DNA from: Opitutus sp. GAS368
Lineage (GTDB): Bacteria; Verrucomicrobiota; Verrucomicrobiia; Opitutales; Opitutaceae
Direction of reading: 5' to 3'
Length of the DNA stretch: 35,058 bases
Assembly: GCA_945862035.1 (NCBI GenBank)
Contig: CAMAXB010000002.1
Location: forward strand, 1 to 35,058
Below are positions 17,614 through 27,024 of the stretch, one piece after another (positions within the stretch are counted from its first letter, which is position 1; each line of letters begins with the position of its first letter). The notes beneath the pieces were generated by a model that was not told the origin of the DNA, did not search any database, and worked only from the letters and a program-made list of their open reading frames with translations. A program made the position numbers and the translations under genes.

Positions 17614-18882
17614 GTGACACTTTCCGCCTGGTACCTGTTGTTGTTGGCCGTGCCCGTGCTCCTCGCCGGCGAAGCCGTCTGTCGGCGCGTGCCGGTTCTG
17701 GCGCGCTTCAACATCCCGGCGCCGGTCGTCGGAGGGCTGGGCACCAGCCTGCTCGTGCTCGCGCTGTCGTTTGCCGGGGTCACGATCTCGTTCTCGTCGC
17801 GCACGGACGCGGCGTGGTGGACCTGGCTGGTCACGCCGGAGATCGAGTGGCTCACGCGGCCGCAGAAGGCGGTGAACCTGCCGCTGCTGATCGCCTTCTT
17901 CACCTGCGTTGGACTGAACTCGACGTGGCGCATCGTCAGGTCCGGCAGCTGGCAGCTCCTGCTCTTCTGGGGCCTTGCGACGGTGCTGGCGGTCGGCCAG
18001 AGCTTCACCGGTGTCGCGTTGGCGAACGTTCTCGGCGTTGATTCGTTACTCGGCCTGATCTGCGGCAGCGTGTCCATGACCGGGGGCCATGGCACCGCGC
18101 TGGGCTTCGCCGACACGATCAAGCAGGCTGGCTACGCCGAGGCCGCCACGGCGGGCGCGGCGGCGGCGACCTTTGGCTTGGTGGCCGGTGGGCTGCTCGG
18201 CGGGCCGATCGGCACGCGGCTGATCCAGCGCTTCCAGCTTCCCGTCCCGGGTGCGGCGCGGGCGTCGTCAGCCGGCTCGTCTTCCGCTGGTGGCATCCTC
18301 ACCGATATCGGCCGCCTGGCCGGCACGGGTCGCAGTGCGGTGGTGCATCTGCTGATTCTCGCCGGCTGCATCAAGGTCGGCGCGTGGGTCTCCTACTTCC
18401 TGCAATCCCTCGGGATCGTGTTTCCCGCCTACATGGGGGCTTTGCTCGTGGGCGTCGCCCTGCGGAATTTTCTCGATGCCACCGGCCGCCCGTGGATCCG
18501 CAGCGAGGTGGTGGACCTGATCGGCGCGGTCGCACTGGGTCTCTTCCTGGCGATGGCCATGGCCAGCCTCAATCTGCGCGAACTCGCCGGTGCCGCTGGC
18601 CCAATGCTTATCATCCTCGTGGCTCAGGTCACGCTCACCGCGCTGTTCGCCTGGTGGGTCACCTTCAGACTGCTCGGCCGCGACTACGATGCGGCCGTCA
18701 TGGCGGGTGGTCACTGCGGCTTCGCGCTCGGTGCCACACCCAATGCCGTGGCCAACATGGACGCCCTTGCGCGGCGCTACGGCCCCGCGCCCCGCGCCTA
18801 CACCGTTGTTCCGCCCGTGGGAGCCTTCCTCATCGATTTCACCAACGCCCTCACGATCACGGCTTTCCTTAACTTTCTCTGA
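17614..18882 (+). CDS. gltS: Sodium:glutamate symporter, GltS family
   Basis: GSVSMTGGHGTALGFA, AAATFGLVAGGLLGGPIGTRLI, DYDAAVMAGGHCGFALGATPNAVANMDAL resemble E. coli GltS. Confidence 0.9.
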   Translation: MTLSAWYLLLLAVPVLLAGEAVCRRVPVLARFNIPAPVVGGLGTSLLVLALSFAGVTISFSSRTDAAWWTWLVTPEIEWLTRPQKAVNLPLLIAFFTCVGLNSTWRIVRSGSWQLLLFWGLATVLAVGQSFTGVALANVLGVDSLLGLICGSVSMTGGHGTALGFADTIKQAGYAEAATAGAAAATFGLVAGGLLGGPIGTRLIQRFQLPVPGAARASSAGSSSAGGILTDIGRLAGTGRSAVVHLLILAGCIKVGAWVSYFLQSLGIVFPAYMGALLVGVALRNFLDATGRPWIRSEVVDLIGAVALGLFLAMAMASLNLRELAGAAGPMLIILVAQVTLTALFAWWVTFRLLGRDYDAAVMAGGHCGFALGATPNAVANMDALARRYGPAPRAYTVVPPVGAFLIDFTNALTITAFLNFL

Positions 18883-18933
18883 TCCGTTCTCCGCGGCGCG
18901 CCGGCCGCTGCCGGCATTCCAACCCCTCCTCCC

Positions 18934-20523
18934 ATGACAACCTCGTTCATCCCGCGCCTCCTCCGCTTTGCGCTCGTGGCGCTCGCCGGTCCCGTAGCCC
19001 TGCTCGCTCAGTACGACATCCTCATCCGGGGTGGCCGCGTCCTTGATGGCTCCGCCAGCCCCTGGCGCCATGCGGACATTGCGATCACCGGTGATCGCAT
19101 CATGGAGGTCGGCTTCATTCCGACCACCGCCACCGCCAAGCGCGTGATCAACGCTGCCGGCAAGTACGTGACCCCCGGTTTCATCGATGCGCACTCCCAC
19201 GTCGCTCCGGAGATCGGAACCGAAAAGGGCGCGCCCGCCATCCCCATGCTCCTGCAGGGTGTCACCACCGCGATGATCAATCCCGACGGCGGCGGGCCGG
19301 CCGATCTCAAGCCGCAGCTGGACGCCATCCGCACGCAGCGCCCGGGGCTCAACATCGTGCCGATGATCGGTCACAACGGGGTCCGCAGCACGGTCATGGG
19401 CATGGAAAACCGGGCGCCCACCCCGGAGGAACTCCAGCAGATGAAGGACTACGTCCGAGGCGCCATGCAGCTGGGCGCCTTCGGCTTCTCCAGCGGCCCG
19501 TTCTACACCCCCGGAAAATTTTCCACGACCGATGAGCTCGTCGCCCTCGCCCGTGTTGCCAATGAGACGCCGGGCGCATTCCACATCAGTCACGTTCGCG
19601 ACGAGGCCTCCTACGATGTCGGCGTGGTTGAGGCCGTGAACGAGTTGATCGAGGTCTCCCGCCAGACAGGCATCATCGGTGTCGCCACCCACATCAAGTG
19701 CATCGGTCCGACGGTGTGGGGCAAGTCCGCCGACATCATCGCGAACATCAACAAGGCCCGGGCCGAGGGGCTCTCAATCTGGTCCGACCAGTACGCCTAC
19801 GCCGCCTCCAGCACCGGTCTCCAGGCCGCGCTAGTCCCTGGCTGGGCCCAGGAGGGCGGCCCGACCGCACTCCGCACCCGCCTCGCCAACCCCGAGCAGC
19901 GCGCGACGATCCGGCTCGAGATGGTCGACAACCTCGCCCGCCGCGCCGGCGCCAATGCCGTCATGATCGCGAGCCACGCCGCCGACCGGAAGCTGGAGGG
20001 CAAGCGCCTCGACGAGATCGCGCGCGAGCGTTTGCAGGACCCGGTCGACACCGCCATCGACATCCTCATGGCGGGCGGCGCCTCGATCGTCTCGTTCAAC
20101 ATGAACGAGACCGATCTCGAGGCCTTCATGAAGCAGCCGTGGAACATGACCTGCAGCGACGGCGGCCTGCCCGAGTTTGGCGTCGGCGCCGGTCACCCGC
20201 GCAGCTACGGCGCCTTCTCGCGCAAGATCCGCCGCTACGTCGTCGAGCGGGGCGCCATTTCCCTGGAGCATGCCATCCATACCTCCACCGGCCTCACCGC
20301 CGGCGTGTTCGGCATCAAGGACCGCGGCGTCCTCGTCCGTGGCGCCTATGCCGACATCCTCGTCTTCGATCTCGCCACGGTCACCGATCTCGCGACCTAC
20401 GAGCAGCCCCACGCCTATTCGACCGGCATGGACTTCATTCTCATCAACGGTCAGGTCGCCGTGGCCGACGGCAAGGTGACGCCCGAGCGCCACGGCCGCG
20501 TCCTCCTCCGCCACCAACAATAA
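18934..20523 (+). CDS. Periplasmic N-acyl-D-amino-acid deacylase (D-aminoacylase) family amidohydrolase
   Basis: Signal peptide; DILIRGGRVLDGSASPWRHADIAITGDRI, VTPGFIDAHSH metal motif, FGFSSGPFYTPGKFSTTDEL, FHISHVRDE. Confidence 0.9.
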   Translation: MTTSFIPRLLRFALVALAGPVALLAQYDILIRGGRVLDGSASPWRHADIAITGDRIMEVGFIPTTATAKRVINAAGKYVTPGFIDAHSHVAPEIGTEKGAPAIPMLLQGVTTAMINPDGGGPADLKPQLDAIRTQRPGLNIVPMIGHNGVRSTVMGMENRAPTPEELQQMKDYVRGAMQLGAFGFSSGPFYTPGKFSTTDELVALARVANETPGAFHISHVRDEASYDVGVVEAVNELIEVSRQTGIIGVATHIKCIGPTVWGKSADIIANINKARAEGLSIWSDQYAYAASSTGLQAALVPGWAQEGGPTALRTRLANPEQRATIRLEMVDNLARRAGANAVMIASHAADRKLEGKRLDEIARERLQDPVDTAIDILMAGGASIVSFNMNETDLEAFMKQPWNMTCSDGGLPEFGVGAGHPRSYGAFSRKIRRYVVERGAISLEHAIHTSTGLTAGVFGIKDRGVLVRGAYADILVFDLATVTDLATYEQPHAYSTGMDFILINGQVAVADGKVTPERHGRVLLRHQQ

Positions 20524-20547
20524 CCTCCCTTTCTCGTCTTTCCTCCT

Positions 20548-22137
20548 ATGAAGACCCGTTCTCTCCGCCTCTCCGGGTTCGCGCTGCTAGCCTGCGCCGC
20601 CGCCTCAACCCTCGCCGCCCAGTCCTACGATGTCCTCATCCGCGGTGGCCGTGTGATCGACGGCACCGGCAGCCCCTGGCGCTACGCCGATGTCGCCATT
20701 AAGGGCGACCGCATCGTCGAGGTCGGCCCGATTCCCGCCGAAGCCACCGCCACCCGCGTGATCGATGCGCGCAACCGCTAGGTCACCCCGGGCTTCATCG
20801 ACCCGCACTCGCATGCGATGCCTGGGCTCACCACGGCCGAACTCGCGGGCGCTCCGCCCATCCTCTACCAGGGCATTACCACCGTGCTGATCAATCCGGA
20901 CGGCGGCGGGCCGGCCGATCTCGAGGACCAGCTCCGGCCCACGCGCCAGCATGGGCCGGGCGTCAACGTCGCGCCCATGATCGGCCACAATGGCGTGCGC
21001 TCGACCGTCATGGGCCTCGAGGACCGCCTGCCGACTCCGGACGAGCTCGAGCAGATGAAGACCTACGTGCGAAAGGCGATGGAGCTCGGCGCCTTTGGCT
21101 TCTCCAGCGGTCCGTTCTACATCCCGGGCAAGTACTCCAAGACCGACGAGATTGTCACGCTCGCGAAGGTCGCGGCCGAATTCCCCGAGACGTTTCACAT
21201 CAGCCACATTCGCGACGAGTCCAGCTACGACATTGGCGTGGTCGCCGCGGTCAACGAGCTGATTGAGATCTCCCGGCAGGCCAAGATCCCGGGCATTGTC
21301 ACCCATATCAAGGGCATCGGACCCACCGTCTGGGGCAAGTCGGCCGAGGTCATCGCCAATATCAACAAGGCCCGCGCCGAGGGCCTCGAGATCTGGGCGG
21401 ACCAGTATCCGTACTCCGCCTCCGGCTCGAGCCTCCAGGCCTCGCTCGTCCCGGGCTGGGCGCAGGAGGGCGGCCAGCAGGCCATCGCCACTCGCCTCTC
21501 CAATCCCGAGCAGCGCGCGACGATCCGGATCGAGATGTTGGAGAATCTCGCCCGCCGCGCCGGCGCGAACGCCATCATGATCCGCCGCCACGCAGCCAAT
21601 CCGAAGCTGGAGGGCCGCCGTCTCGATGAGATCGCCCGCGAGCGGCTGCAGGAGCCGATCGACACCGCGATTGACATGCTCATCGCCGGCGGCGCCGCGA
21701 TCGTCTCCTTCAACATGAACGAGAGCGACGTCGAGGCCTACATGCGCCAGCCGTGGAACATGACCTGCACCGACGGCGGGCTCGTCACGTTTGGCTCCGG
21801 GGCCGAGCACCCGCGCGCCTACGGCGCCTTCCCGCGCAAGATCCGCCGCTACGCCCTCGACCGCGGCGCGATCACGCTGGAACACGCGATCCACACCTCC
21901 ACCGGCCTCACCGCCGGCGTGCTCAACATCCAGGACCGTGGCGTGCTGCGCCCGGGCGCCTATGCCGATGTCGTCGTGTTCAATCCGGAAACCATCAACG
22001 ACCCCGCCGCCTACGACGCGCCGCATGCGTACTCGACCGGCATGGACTACGTGCTGGTCAACGGGAAGTTCGCCCTCGCCGAGGGCAAGGTGCTCCCGGA
22101 ACGGCACGGCCGCGTGCTGCTCCGGCATCAGCAGTAG
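20548..22137 (+). pseudogene. Second D-aminoacylase-family amidohydrolase, interrupted by in-frame TAG
   Basis: 77-aa ORF ends at TAG 20779-20781 (IDARNR*VTPGFIDPHSH); same frame continues to 22137, closely similar to 18934..20523. Confidence 0.88.
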
Positions 22138-22170
22138 TCCACTCCTCCCCGCATCTCCTCCGCGCTCCGC

Positions 22171-22197
22171 GCCCGCCCAGCTCCGCGCCGGGCGGGC
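22171..22197 (+). terminator. GC-rich hairpin after the deacylase operon, possible terminator
   Basis: GCCCGCCC-(AGCTCCGCGCC)-GGGCGGGC; no clear U-tract. Confidence 0.35.
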
Positions 22198-22292
22198 ATC
22201 CGCAGGGTCCGGTACGGCCCGAGCCGTTCCCGGGCCCATCGGACCTTGTCTCTCCCGGCATCATCGGTCTTCACTTCCTTATCTCTTCCTTC

Positions 22293-23255
<963 letters not shown>

Positions 23256-23272
23256 TCCGCCGCGGTCCGCCC

Positions 23273-24181
23273 ATGGACGCTGCTCCTGCTCCCACCCCGG
23301 CCGCGCCCGACGCCTCCCTCGCGCGGCTGCGCCGCATCGAGTGGAGCGTGCGCAATGCCGTGCAGAGCATGATGACGGGCGAGTACCTCTCCGTCTTCCG
23401 CGGCCGGGGCATGGAGTTCGACCAGGTGGCGAAGTATAATTTCGGTGACGACATCCGCGACGTCGACTGGAAGGTCACCCCCCGACTCGGCGAACCGTAC
23501 CGCAAGGTCTTTGTCGAGGAGCGCGACATCACCGTCATCCTCGTCTTCGAGGACACCCCGAGCCTGCAGTTCGGCTCGCGTGGTCCCACCCGCCGCCAGG
23601 CCCTGCTCGATGTCGCCGAGCTGATCCTGCTGATCGCCGCGGTCTGCCGCGACCGGGTGGGCTTCGTCCACGCCACGCCTTCCGCCCACGTCGACCGGCC
23701 CCCGGCCGGCGGATCGGGTCGCATCCTGCGCGCCGCAGCCTCGCTGCGTGCACTGCCCCCGCCCGACCCGGTGGCCGCGCCGGCGCCGGCCGCGATTCCG
23801 TGGGCTTTGCTCGAGGGCTGCGCGCCGCGCAACAGCATCCTCGTCTGGTGCGGCGATTTCGCCCCGCGGCCCTTTCCGCCCGCGTGGGCCGGCCTGCAGC
23901 AGCGCTACCAGACCATCGGCGTGCGGATCGACGACCCGTGGGATCTCGCCTTTCCTGCGGGCCAGCGCTTCGCCGCCTACGACCCGGCCTCCGGCCGCGT
24001 CGACCCGTTCGAGGACTCGCCGACCGCCCGCGGCGCGCACGCCGCCTGGCGCGCGGCGCGCGAGGAGGGCTGGCGCCGGCTCTTCCCGGATCCGTTCGGC
24101 CGCCTCGCCGTCGGCACCGGTGATGACCTGCTCGCCGCGGTCGTCCGCTTTTTTCACGCCCGCCGCCGGGCCCTCGGCTGA
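23273..24181 (+). CDS. DUF58 domain-containing protein
   Basis: GEYLSVFRGRGMEFDQVAKYNFGDDIRDVDWKVTPRLGEPYRKVFVEERDITV; follows MoxR. Confidence 0.9.
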   Translation: MDAAPAPTPAAPDASLARLRRIEWSVRNAVQSMMTGEYLSVFRGRGMEFDQVAKYNFGDDIRDVDWKVTPRLGEPYRKVFVEERDITVILVFEDTPSLQFGSRGPTRRQALLDVAELILLIAAVCRDRVGFVHATPSAHVDRPPAGGSGRILRAAASLRALPPPDPVAAPAPAAIPWALLEGCAPRNSILVWCGDFAPRPFPPAWAGLQQRYQTIGVRIDDPWDLAFPAGQRFAAYDPASGRVDPFEDSPTARGAHAAWRAAREEGWRRLFPDPFGRLAVGTGDDLLAAVVRFFHARRRALG

Positions 24182-24190
24182 ACCCCGCCC

Positions 24191-25225
24191 ATGACGACCT
24201 ACGTCTTTCGCGATCCGTGGTGGCTGCTCGGGCTGGGTCTCATCCTCGCCGCGATCGCCCTGCGCCGCCGCGGCCTGGTCACGGTGCTCTTTGTTCCCTT
24301 TGTCAGCGCCTGGCGCGGCGAACCGCGGCTGCGCGGCCTGCCGTGGAATGTGCTCTTCGCCTACGCCGCGCTGGCCTGCCTGGTGCTCGCGCTCGCGCGC
24401 CCGCAGCGCATCGAGCAGCGCCGCGAGGTCCAGTCGCGCGGCTATGACCTGATGCTCGCGATCGATCTCTCCACCTCGATGCTCGCCGAGGACTACGAGC
24501 GCGGCGAGGAGCGGCTCAACCGCCTGCAGGCCATCCGGCCGATCATCCAGGCCTTCATCACCCGCCGTCCGTCCGACCGCATCGGCGTGATCGTCTTCTC
24601 CGGCCGCGCTTACACGCTGGCTCCGCTGACTTCCGACCACGCCTGGCTCGAGAAGCAGATCGACCGGCTCAAGCTGGGCCTGATCGAGGACGGCACCGCG
24701 ATCGGGGACGGCCTGGGTCTCGCGCTCACCCGGCTCGAGCAGAGCGGCCGGTCCGAGGGCGGGCGGCGGCTGGGGGCCTTCGTCATCCTCCTCACCGATG
24801 GCGCCAGCAATCGCGGAGCGCTCAACCCGGAACAGGCCACGGCGATCGCGCGCGACCGGGGCATCCCGGTCTACACGATCGGCGCCGGGCGCGCCGGCCT
24901 GGCGCCGTTTCCGATTTTCGACGCGCTGGGCAACCGCATCGGCACGCGCCAGCGGCCCTCCGACCTCGACGAGGAGACGCTCAAGCTCATGTCGGCCGAG
25001 ACCGGCGGCGGCTATTTCCGGGCCGACGATGCGGCCGCGGTGGAGAACGCCTTCGCCGCCATTGATCAGGCGCAGACGATTGAGTTCGAACCCCGCTACT
25101 CCCTCATCACGACAGAGCTCTTCCGCTGGCCGGCGTTCGCGGGCCTGCTCTGCCTCCTAGCCGCCGCCTTCACCTTCCGTGCCCCGCTGCTGGTGCCCGC
25201 CGGGCGGCGGGTCTCGACCGCATGA
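24191..25225 (+). CDS. VWA domain-containing membrane protein, BatA-like
   Basis: MIDAS motif LAIDLSTSMLAEDY, N-terminal FRDPWWLLGL TM, LLTDGASNRGALNP. Confidence 0.9.
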   Translation: MTTYVFRDPWWLLGLGLILAAIALRRRGLVTVLFVPFVSAWRGEPRLRGLPWNVLFAYAALACLVLALARPQRIEQRREVQSRGYDLMLAIDLSTSMLAEDYERGEERLNRLQAIRPIIQAFITRRPSDRIGVIVFSGRAYTLAPLTSDHAWLEKQIDRLKLGLIEDGTAIGDGLGLALTRLEQSGRSEGGRRLGAFVILLTDGASNRGALNPEQATAIARDRGIPVYTIGAGRAGLAPFPIFDALGNRIGTRQRPSDLDEETLKLMSAETGGGYFRADDAAAVENAFAAIDQAQTIEFEPRYSLITTELFRWPAFAGLLCLLAAAFTFRAPLLVPAGRRVSTA

Positions 25226-27024
25226 AGCTCGGCGCGCCCCTCTTCCTCCTGCTCGCCCTGGTGCCGCTGGCGCTCGGCTACTGGCTGCGCCGTCGCGCGG
25301 CTCGGCCGGACGAGGCGGCGGACACCCCGGCGCATCTGCAGCGGCTCGCCGTCACGCACGACCGGATCGATCCGCGCGGCGTGGCCGCGGTCCCGTCCCG
25401 TGTACCCTGGCGCTTCGGGCTGGGCCTCGGGCTCGTGATCGTCGCCCTCGCCGGCCCGCAGTGGGGCCGGGTGGAGGAGTCGGTCATCGACCAATCGCGC
25501 GAGATCCTCATCGCGCTCGATCTCTCGCGGAGCATGTTGGCGGAGGATGTGCGGCCGACCCGGCTCGAGCGGGCCCGGCTTCTGATCGCCTCGCTCCTCG
25601 GTCAGCTCCGCGGCGAGCGGGTCGGGCTGGTGGTGTTTTCCGGGACCGCCTTCGTGCAGCTGCCGCTCAGCAGCGACTACGAGATCCTGCGAGATTTCCT
25701 CCCGGCCCTCGGTCCGGGTTATCTGCCGGCGGATGGCACGGACTTTGACGCGATGCTGGCCGCCGCGCTGCCGACCTTCGGGCCCACCGCCACGGACCGC
25801 TTCCTCATTGTCATGAGCGACGGCGAAGCCGAACCCAACGCCTGGCGCGACCGCCTGCCGGCGCTCGTCGCGGACGGTGTCCGCGTCATCAGCCTTGGCT
25901 TCGGCACGGCCGTCGGCGCGAGCGTGCCGGATGCGGACGGGCGTCCGATGGTCGACGCGGCCGGGGCGGCGGTGACGTCGCGCCTCGACCGCTCCGCGCT
26001 GGAGGAAATCGCGCGGGCCACGGGCGGGCTCTATCGCGATGCCAACCGCTGGGTCGACGTGGCGGCGCTGCTCGATCGCACCTTCGAGCGCGACGCCGAC
26101 GGGATCGTCCGCGCGGGCGGCACCCGGCTCGGCGAACGCTTTCAATGGCTGCTGGCGCCGGCCATCCTGCTGCTCGCCTGGAGCTGCTGGCGGGAATTCG
26201 CGTTGCAGCCCCGGCCCCGCGCCTACCATGCCGCGCCCGGTGCGGCCGGTCCGGCCCGGACCGCCGTTGCGGTGGCGGTGCTGGTGGGCCTCTTCGCGCT
26301 CGGGTTGCCGCCGGGCGCGACGCGGGCGCAGGAGATCACGGCGACGGCGCGCGCGATGGAGTCGCTGACGGAGGTCGTCCGGCGCGTCTCCGCGCGGCCC
26401 GTCCTCGGGGCGCCCGACTACGCCGAGCTCGCGTTCGCCGTCGTCGCCAACGCCAGCCGGATTCGCATTTCGCAGGAACCCGTCCCGCCCGCCATCATTC
26501 GTGACGGCCTCGCCGCGGTCGCAGCCGGACGCGCGATGGACGGCAAGGCCTTCGACTGGGACCGCCTCCAATCCGACCTCGTCCAGCTCTCGCGTCTGCC
26601 ACGGGCGCCCGATGTCGATCGCGATGCATCGGAGCCGCCGATGGAGGCGCCCTCCGCCACGGATGATGCCCCGCCCGAGGGGGCGACCCCGAGCGAGGGC
26701 GAGGAAGCGGAGGCCGGCGCGGAGGGGGCGGATGATCAGGGCCCGACCCCGGTGGAGGGCGATCCGCTGCCGCAGGACGCGTTTGCCGAGGACGCAGCCG
26801 GAGGGATCGATCCGGAGCCGGAAGGGGAGGGCGCGAATGATCCGAACTCCCAGCAAGTCGGCGGCATGCGTCAGCGCGACTATGCCGCGCTGCGGGATCC
26901 CTCGCTGCTGGTGCCCCTGCACAAGCTCGACGATCTCCGCCGGGCCGATTCGCCGGGGGAACTTTACCAATTGATGCAGGACAGCCCGGCGGAAGACGCC
27001 CCAACCAAAACCCAACGCTGGTGA
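25222..27024 (+). CDS. VWA domain-containing membrane protein, BatB-like, with acidic C-terminal extension
   Basis: ALDLSRSMLAEDVRPTRLERAR, VFSGTAFVQLPLSSDY, VMSDGEAEPN; Pro/Glu/Asp-rich tail. Confidence 0.88.
   Translation: MKLGAPLFLLLALVPLALGYWLRRRAARPDEAADTPAHLQRLAVTHDRIDPRGVAAVPSRVPWRFGLGLGLVIVALAGPQWGRVEESVIDQSREILIALDLSRSMLAEDVRPTRLERARLLIASLLGQLRGERVGLVVFSGTAFVQLPLSSDYEILRDFLPALGPGYLPADGTDFDAMLAAALPTFGPTATDRFLIVMSDGEAEPNAWRDRLPALVADGVRVISLGFGTAVGASVPDADGRPMVDAAGAAVTSRLDRSALEEIARATGGLYRDANRWVDVAALLDRTFERDADGIVRAGGTRLGERFQWLLAPAILLLAWSCWREFALQPRPRAYHAAPGAAGPARTAVAVAVLVGLFALGLPPGATRAQEITATARAMESLTEVVRRVSARPVLGAPDYAELAFAVVANASRIRISQEPVPPAIIRDGLAAVAAGRAMDGKAFDWDRLQSDLVQLSRLPRAPDVDRDASEPPMEAPSATDDAPPEGATPSEGEEAEAGAEGADDQGPTPVEGDPLPQDAFAEDAAGGIDPEPEGEGANDPNSQQVGGMRQRDYAALRDPSLLVPLHKLDDLRRADSPGELYQLMQDSPAEDAPTKTQRW

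Noticed and set aside
20779-20781. Programmed recoding (pyrrolysine or read-through) at the TAG
   Set aside because: No recoding element recognised and no pyl genes in the window; a simple nonsense mutation or error is more economical.
18268-22239. Long minus-strand ORFs (18268..19692, 20605..22239)
   Set aside because: Shadow ORFs opposite GltS and D-aminoacylase genes with recognisable motifs.
22137-22292. Sigma-54 promoter ahead of the MoxR/Bat operon
   Set aside because: No correctly spaced GG...GC element or GTTG/CAAC dyad found, so the Bat operon is not included in the proposed regulon.
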